Shown in pieces: positions 59,342 to 64,000 of a DNA stretch of 64,000 nucleotides. The notes below the pieces were generated by a model, which had not been told where the DNA came from, ran no database searches, and saw only the letters and a program-made list of their open reading frames with translations. The translations under genes and the position numbers were made by a program. The DNA is from Mucilaginibacter flavus (lineage in GTDB: Bacteria > Bacteroidota > Bacteroidia > Sphingobacteriales > Sphingobacteriaceae). The stretch spans positions 206,346-270,345 of the forward strand of contig NZ_JAUFPS010000042.1 of the NCBI RefSeq assembly GCF_030409315.1, in the 5' to 3' direction. The stretch's first letter is position 1; each line of letters starts with the position of its first letter.

Positions 59342-60364
59342 ATGATCAAGATTAACCGCCTCGCTTATCTGCTGTTGTTTTTTGTTATCGTATCCAGCGC
59401 ATCGGCCCAAACCATGATGATGAGCAAAGTTGTAACACCGCGGATGCGGGTTATTATTGATAACGATTTTAGCGGAGATCCGGATGGACTTTTCGCGCTT
59501 ACACACCTGTTATTATCGCCATCAGTTGAGATTAGGGGAATCATCGGCTCGCACCTTAAGGTGGGTGATGGCTTTGACCATTCCACAACCCAGGCAGATA
59601 ATGCGGTCAAAAAAGCTACCGAACTGTTAAAGGTGATGAAAATGGATGGTAAAATCCCGGTAATAGCCGGTTCAAATACAGGGATGCCAAATGATACCAC
59701 AGTGGTTAAAAGCCCCGCGGTTGATTTAATTATTAAAGAAGCCTCCCGCACCGATATCAATTTGCCGCTTTATGTTATTTGCGGAGCAGGCCTTACGGAA
59801 ATTGCATCAGCGGCGCTTACCGATCCTAAAATTGCATCAAAGCTCACCTTAGTTTGGATAGGCGGACCGGAATATAACGACCTTGCACTACCTCCGCCAA
59901 ATTACTCCAGCCCGGAGTATAATTTAAACATCGATATCAATGCCGCAAGAGCCGTATTTAACCATACCCAACTTAAATTATGGCAAATACCACGCAATGG
60001 CTACCGCCAGGCTTTACTGCCATATTCAGAATTATTAACGAGGATTAAACCGCATGGCGAAATTGGTAAATACTTAAGCAATACGCTCGAAAATTTGATG
60101 GGACGTTTACAGCAGTATCATTTAAATATTGGGGAGACTTATATTTTAGGCGACAGTCCGCTGGTATTGCTTACCGCCCTGCAATCTTCTTTTGAGGCCG
60201 ATCCGTCATCAAGCGAATACACGCTTAAACCTTGCCCTGCTATAAACACACAAGGAGGATATGATTATAATGCCAATGGCCGCAACATCCGTGTTTACGG
60301 TCGCCTTGATATTAATCTCATGTTTAATGATTTTTTTGCCAAGCTTGAGTTAATGGATAAGTAG
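59342..60364 (+). CDS. Secreted inosine/uridine-preferring nucleoside hydrolase family protein
   Basis: The ATG at 59342 gives a signal peptide (MIKINRLAYLLLFFVIVSSA, cleavage near SAQ); an ATG 72 bases upstream gives a non-conserved N-terminus. RVIIDNDFSGDPDGLFALTHLL holds the aspartates that bind calcium and the ribose in this family, in a variant form of the DTDxGxDD motif. Further segments are VIAGSNTG, VICGAGLTEIASAL-like sequence, WIGGPEYN and EYNLNIDINAARAVF. It would hydrolyse nucleosides or a related N-glycoside in the periplasm. The 340 residues fit. Confidence 0.87.
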   Translation: MIKINRLAYLLLFFVIVSSASAQTMMMSKVVTPRMRVIIDNDFSGDPDGLFALTHLLLSPSVEIRGIIGSHLKVGDGFDHSTTQADNAVKKATELLKVMKMDGKIPVIAGSNTGMPNDTTVVKSPAVDLIIKEASRTDINLPLYVICGAGLTEIASAALTDPKIASKLTLVWIGGPEYNDLALPPPNYSSPEYNLNIDINAARAVFNHTQLKLWQIPRNGYRQALLPYSELLTRIKPHGEIGKYLSNTLENLMGRLQQYHLNIGETYILGDSPLVLLTALQSSFEADPSSSEYTLKPCPAINTQGGYDYNANGRNIRVYGRLDINLMFNDFFAKLELMDK

Positions 60365-60405
60365 ATTCCCTGCTTTGGGCTTTGAGCCTTCTGCTTTTAG
60401 CTCAC

Positions 60406-60630
60406 TCAAATACTGTCAAGCAACTCGTGCTCGCTGGTGTTTAATAAATCGGCTATATTGATAAAATCCTCCAGGGTGATATTGGTATAGCCTAATTCTA
60501 TTTTACTGTACGCGTTTTGCGACATATTGAGTTTTGCCGCCATGTAATCCTGCGAATAGTTTTTTGACCTGCGCAATACACGTATCCGGCCTACAATGGC
60601 TTTAATTCTACTTTTAACAACGTTTGACAT
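60406..60630 (-). CDS. XRE-type helix-turn-helix regulator
   Basis: The ATG at 60630 is chosen; the open frame continues upstream but without any conserved sequence. The 74-residue protein is a single HTH_3 domain: RIRVLRRSKNYSQDYMAAKL, then NMSQNAYSKIELGYTNITLE and DFINIADLLNTSEHELLDSI. It is divergent from the small membrane protein gene. The 298-base gap contains ATAGTATAGTACACTAT, a small inverted repeat that could be an operator, though this is weak. Confidence 0.88.
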   Translation of the reverse strand: MSNVVKSRIKAIVGRIRVLRRSKNYSQDYMAAKLNMSQNAYSKIELGYTNITLEDFINIADLLNTSEHELLDSI

Positions 60631-60928
60631 ATTGGTATTTAAAAAAGCTCCACCCCAAAATGTCGACACTTGTATGCCGATACCAGAGCGCTTGTCAATA
60701 CTTACGAACAGGTAAGTATTTTGGATTTTAGCCCCATTAAAAATTAATAAATTAAACTTTAAATTTAAAGCTGTCGGTTTTATTACTACGTGTTGTATAG
60801 TATAGTACACTATTTTTATGGCATTATTACAACCAGGCAGGGTAAAAAGTAATTGGCATTCCATTTGTAATTGTTTTGTCACAATCATTTCAATAACAAT
60901 TATTATTTAACAACTAAAAAAATCTATC

Positions 60929-61084
60929 ATGAACTCAATATTGTATATCGTAGCTGTAATCCTGATTATTGGATGGGCACTTGGCGCATTTGTTTACTCT
61001 GTTGGCAGTTTAATTCACATTTTATTGGTTATTGCCATCATTGCTTTAATATTAGGTTTCTTAAGAAGAGACACCGCCATATAA
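60929..61084 (+). CDS. lmo0937 family membrane peptide
   Basis: This 51-residue ORF is too short for usual gene callers. It encodes two hydrophobic segments, ILYIVAVILIIGWALGAFVY and IHILLVIAIIALILGFLRR, which match the lmo0937/DUF5670 pattern (short N-terminal helix, then GxxIHxLLVIAII). A strong terminator follows 23 bases after the stop. The function is unknown; members are often general-stress genes. Confidence 0.85.
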   Translation: MNSILYIVAVILIIGWALGAFVYSVGSLIHILLVIAIIALILGFLRRDTAI

Positions 61085-61106
61085 AACCTTCAGGTTAACA
61101 ACATTT

Positions 61107-61150
61107 ACAAAGAGCCAGTTTGCGCAATGCAAACCGGCTCTTTGTATTTT
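61107..61150 (+). terminator. Terminator of the lmo0937-type gene
   Basis: ACAAAGAGCC and GTTTGC pair with GCAAAC and GGCTCTTTGT around GCAAT (one A-C mismatch), followed by a T-rich stretch. Confidence 0.88.
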
Positions 61151-61224
61151 AAGCGTACTGATAACCATTGTTTTAAAACTTTTTTAGCCTATAACGCTTA
61201 ATGTATTAACCCGTTTAAAAATTA

Positions 61225-62250
61225 ATGGATACCGTTACACATTTAGCTTTGGGCGCCTGCACCGGCGAAATTTTACTTGGCAAAAAGCTTGGCAAACCAG
61301 CGCTTTTCTGGGGGGCTTTAGCGCAAAGCTTTCCGGATATTGATACCGCTTTGCAGCCCTTTTTCCCTGCGGACGAAGCTTTTCTTATCCACCGGGGCTT
61401 AACACATTCTTTTTTGTTTGCCGCTGTTATGGGTTTTGTATTTGCCCTGGTAGCCCGGCGGGTTCATCAAAAGCAAAACCTTAATCTTTTGCCTTTAGCT
61501 GCCTTCTTTAGTTTTGAACTTGGCCTGCATGATTTGCTCGACTGTTGCAACAGTTACGGCACCGGCTTGCTTGAACCGTTTAGCAATCACCGTTTCTCTG
61601 TCAATTTATTGTACGTGGCCGATCCTCTTTTTACCGCCGCTTTGTTGATCGCAGCAATTGTACTCCTGTTTAAACCCGCTCATTATTCAAAACGCGCGGT
61701 TTGGGCCTACGGAGGGCTATACATGGCAACGCTTTACCTCTGTTTCGCGGCTTTTTGCAAAATGACTGTTAATCGCAAGGTGCTGTCATCTTTAAACACA
61801 CCTACGGATAGCTATTTTACAACGCCTGCGCCATTTACCAGCATGCTGTGGTATATTGTAGTGCGTAAGGAAAAAGGCGATTACACGGGTTACAGTTCTG
61901 TTTGAGACGACGAACAAAGTCCCGTTGATTTTGAATGGCATGCCAGGGCCGATAGTTTATTAACCACACATGTTAACGAACAAACCCGCAGGTTAATCCA
62001 ATTTGCGGATAACGATTACATCATAACCCAACAAAACGGGAAAAGCTATCTCAACATTCCACGGTTTGGGCAGGTACAAGGCTGGGCAAAGCGCGATGCC
62101 GCGTTTTCGTTCAGCTACCCTTTAAATGATCCTAAAGCCAGTGCCGCCTTGCTGCAAAAAGGCCGGTTAGGCGGCTGGAATAAACAATCGATAAAAATAT
62201 ATTTACGGCGCATTGCCGGCCATCAAATCATCAACAACCAAACCCTTTAA
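61225..62250 (+). pseudogene. YdjM-like metal-dependent membrane hydrolase with in-frame TGA
   Basis: MDTVTHLALGACTGEILLG, AQSFPDIDTALQPF and HRGLTHSFLFAAVMGFVFAL show the His/Asp motifs of the YdjM (DUF457) family with several membrane helices. The frame stops at TGA 61903-61905 after GYSSV, but continues in the same frame for 114 more codons (DDEQSPVDFEWHARADSLL to NNQTL) to TAA at 62248. Those codons encode the C-terminal soluble domain expected for the family. One base between that final TAA and the cardiolipin synthase ATG supports the long gene as ancestral. It is a nonsense mutation, a sequencing error or, least likely, read-through. The N-terminal 226 residues may still be made. Confidence 0.8.
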
Positions 62251-62251
62251 T

Positions 62252-63697
62252 ATGCACTGGTATATACTTACGGCCCTTTATATTGCCCTGGTGGGCTTTG
62301 TTTGCCTCCGCATATTGTACGATACCGTATCTACCAGTAAAACTTTTGGCTACCTGCTCATTGCTATCCTTTTGCCGGGCTTAGGTATGATCATTTATTT
62401 TGCAGTCGGTGCCAATTACCGCAAAAACAAACTTTACAGTAAAAAGATTGTGCGGGACAATACCCTCCTGGAAGAGATCCTGAAAAAAATCCGCATGGAA
62501 TCAAAAGAAGCCTGGGATACCGGGGGCACCGAAGTAAAAACGCACAAAAAACTGGCCCGGCTGCTGGTTAATGACAACAGTCCGCTAAGCGGGCATAACG
62601 ATGTTAAACTATTACTGAATGGCGAAGAAAAGTTTCCCCTGGTATTAGAGGCACTGCGGGCAGCAAAGCATCATATTCATATAGAGTATTATATTTATGA
62701 GGATGATGTAATTGGCAACCAGGTAAAAGATGTGCTGATACAAAAAGCGGCCGAAGGTGTAAAAGTGCGTTTCATTTATGACGATTTTGGCAGCCGGTCT
62801 ATTCGCCACAAATTTGTGGATGAATTGCGGGTCGGTGGGGTAGAGGCTTATCCTTTTTACAAGATATTCTTTGTGGCGCTATCTAACCGTACCAATTACC
62901 GCAATCACCGCAAAATTATTGTAATTGATGGCTGTACAGGCTTTGTGGGCGGCATCAACGTTAGCGACCGCTACATCAACAAGCCCGAAAACGATAATCC
63001 GGTATTTTGGCGGGATACGCATTTACGCATCAATGGCCCCGGTGTATTTTACCTTCAATACCTGTTCATTTGCGATTGGAACTTTAGCGCCGGTCAGCAC
63101 CTGAAACTGGAAAAGGATTTCTTTTGCACTACCGATAACAAAAAAGGCAAAGCCATGGTGCAACTGGCCGCCAGCGGACCAGACTCATCTACCCCAACCA
63201 TTATGTTTTCGCTGATGGAGGTAATTGGACTGGCCGAAGAGGAGATCCTGATCACCTCCCCGTATTTTATTCCCGGCGAAAGCATGATGGATGCAATTTG
63301 CATGGCCCTGCTTAGTGGGGTTAAAGTGAAGCTGCTGGTACCCGATAAATCAGACTCTGCTGTTGTAAATGCCGCGGCCCGTTCTTATTACGGAACGATA
63401 TTGGATTGCGGTGCCGAAATCTACCTTTATCAAAAAGGCTTTGTACACGCCAAAACCATGGTGGCAGATAGCAAGCTGGCCATCATCGGCTCGGCCAATA
63501 TGGACCACCGCAGCTTTGAGCTTAACTTTGAAGTAAACGCCATGGTATACGATACCGAAATAGCCACCCAACTCCGGGATGCTTTTTACAACGACATTAA
63601 AGATGCCAAAAAGATAAATCCCAAAACCTGGAAAAAACGCCCCCTGTTTAAGCAATTGCCAGAGAAGTTTGCGCGGTTGTTTTCGCCGTTATTGTAG
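62252..63697 (+). CDS. cls: Cardiolipin synthase
   Basis: The ATG at 62252 (MHWYILTALYIALVGFVCLR) lies one base after the end of the preceding reading frame; the in-frame ATG at 62213 overlaps that frame. Two membrane segments form the N-terminus. Two phospholipase D motifs follow: HRKIIVID from about H219 with GFVGGINVSDRY, and HAKTMVADSKLAIIGSANMD from about H399. This inner-membrane enzyme transfers a phosphatidyl group between phosphatidylglycerol molecules to make cardiolipin. The 481 residues are normal. Confidence 0.95.
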   Translation: MHWYILTALYIALVGFVCLRILYDTVSTSKTFGYLLIAILLPGLGMIIYFAVGANYRKNKLYSKKIVRDNTLLEEILKKIRMESKEAWDTGGTEVKTHKKLARLLVNDNSPLSGHNDVKLLLNGEEKFPLVLEALRAAKHHIHIEYYIYEDDVIGNQVKDVLIQKAAEGVKVRFIYDDFGSRSIRHKFVDELRVGGVEAYPFYKIFFVALSNRTNYRNHRKIIVIDGCTGFVGGINVSDRYINKPENDNPVFWRDTHLRINGPGVFYLQYLFICDWNFSAGQHLKLEKDFFCTTDNKKGKAMVQLAASGPDSSTPTIMFSLMEVIGLAEEEILITSPYFIPGESMMDAICMALLSGVKVKLLVPDKSDSAVVNAAARSYYGTILDCGAEIYLYQKGFVHAKTMVADSKLAIIGSANMDHRSFELNFEVNAMVYDTEIATQLRDAFYNDIKDAKKINPKTWKKRPLFKQLPEKFARLFSPLL

Positions 63698-63702
63698 TAT
63701 TT

Positions 63703-63838
63703 CCCCATTCCCTCCCTTGGGAGGGGCGCGCCGGAAATGAGCGCAAAGGCAGGGAGGGATTTCTACATGCGATTGAGCAATGTTACAAGAACAGCTGAAT
63801 AAACCCCTACCTCCCCTTCCCCAAGGAAGGAATCGCAC
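63703..63838. repeat. Palindromic intergenic repeat, family A copy 2
   Basis: Left arm CCCTCCCTTGGGAGGG and right arm CCTTCCCCAAGGAAGG, with the same AATGAGCG, GGCAGGGAGGG and GGAATCGCAC blocks in the same order as the copy at 921-1025. The middle has an extra 30 bases. Confidence 0.8.
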
Positions 63839-63896
63839 AGGTCCATCGCTATAAACTTTCAGGTTTCTACCCCGGCTTCCGCCCCAACCCCTATAA

Positions 63897-63921
63897 TAAT
63901 TTCCCAATTCCCTCCCCTGGG
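63897..63921. repeat. Family A repeat copy 3, interrupted
   Basis: ATTTCCCAATTCCCTCCCCTGG repeats the left edge of copy 2 (TATTTCCCCATTCCCTCCCTTG) and then breaks off at 63921, where unrelated sequence begins. The break marks a probable insertion point. Confidence 0.6.
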
Positions 63922-64000
63922 CTACTGTGTGTACACAAGTTGCGAAAAAGTTGGACTTTTGTTTGATGAACGAACCAATTAATTCCAACCCTGATTTTGA
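63922..64000 (+). mobile_element. Probable left end of an insertion sequence
   Basis: The sequence from CTACTGTGTGTACACAAGTT on interrupts the third family A repeat. An ORF starts at ATG 63966 (MNEPINSNPDF) and runs off the window, as a transposase gene close to an IS end would. The other end is outside the window, so neither inverted repeats nor the family can be verified. Confidence 0.4.

Noticed and set aside
1..64000. CRISPR arrays
   Set aside because: The many repeats are dispersed long palindromes; no regular short repeat-spacer pattern and no cas genes were seen.

Overview
This window looks like chromosome from a soil or plant-associated Bacteroidota, most likely Sphingobacteriaceae (Mucilaginibacter/Pedobacter type). 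The evidence is two SusC/SusD pairs, a 1159-residue adhesin with SprB-like repeats and a type B gliding/T9SS sorting domain, LytTR two-component regulators, TAnnTTTG-type -7 boxes, few Shine-Dalgarno sequences, and many long palindromic intergenic repeats. The genus is inference; no rRNA gene is present.

Layout. 0-5 kb: a truncated membrane protein, a frameshifted CrtI-like FAD oxidoreductase, a TIR-bounded mini-element beside a stray 3' end of an epimerase gene, then a DCC-type membrane protein plus TIGR01777 epimerase operon. 5-9 kb: asd, then a three-gene envelope operon (Gly-rich secreted protein, LpoB-like and COG3014-like lipoproteins). 9-16 kb: LysR regulator, DinB-fold protein, secreted DUF3863-like protein, alpha/beta hydrolase, cyclophilin, DUF3347 protein. 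16-20 kb: the adhesin between two copies of one palindromic repeat. 20-28 kb: esterase, SDR between two paralogous AraC regulators, GH13 alpha-glucosidase, cupin, quinone-reductase-like protein.

28.2-36.2 kb is the most unusual region, an apparent RiPP locus. A SPASM maturase of the grasp-with-spasm (GwsS) type, without a radical-SAM CxxxCxxC motif, is followed by a full-length LanB-type dehydratase instead of the expected ATP-grasp enzyme. Opposite lie a LytTR regulator and two tandem paralogous histidine kinases; the second kinase's own regulator survives only as a decayed fragment. A 50-residue Ser/Thr-rich, Cys-free ORF not previously called, with its own terminator, sits at the far edge and is the best precursor candidate. 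Direct repeats with a 21-bp period, fitting the LytTR binding consensus, lie upstream of both the maturase operon and this small ORF, so one regulator probably controls both.

36-56 kb: an orphan SusC/SusD pair, a six-bladed-propeller-like secreted protein, a YdcF-type protein, a threonine-dehydrogenase-like epimerase, yebC, a protein with six GFKPRF repeats, and a compact polysaccharide utilization locus (triple-Tyr sensor/LuxR-HTH regulator, SusC, SusD, GH144 beta-1,2-glucanase). 56.8-57.3 kb: tRNA-Pro(TGG), an unusual tRNA-Ile(TAT), tRNA-Cys(GCA), tRNA-Gln(TTG). 57-64 kb: two lipoproteins, DUF4287, nucleoside hydrolase, XRE regulator, a 51-residue membrane peptide, a YdjM-like gene with an in-frame TGA, cardiolipin synthase, and the edge of a probable insertion sequence.
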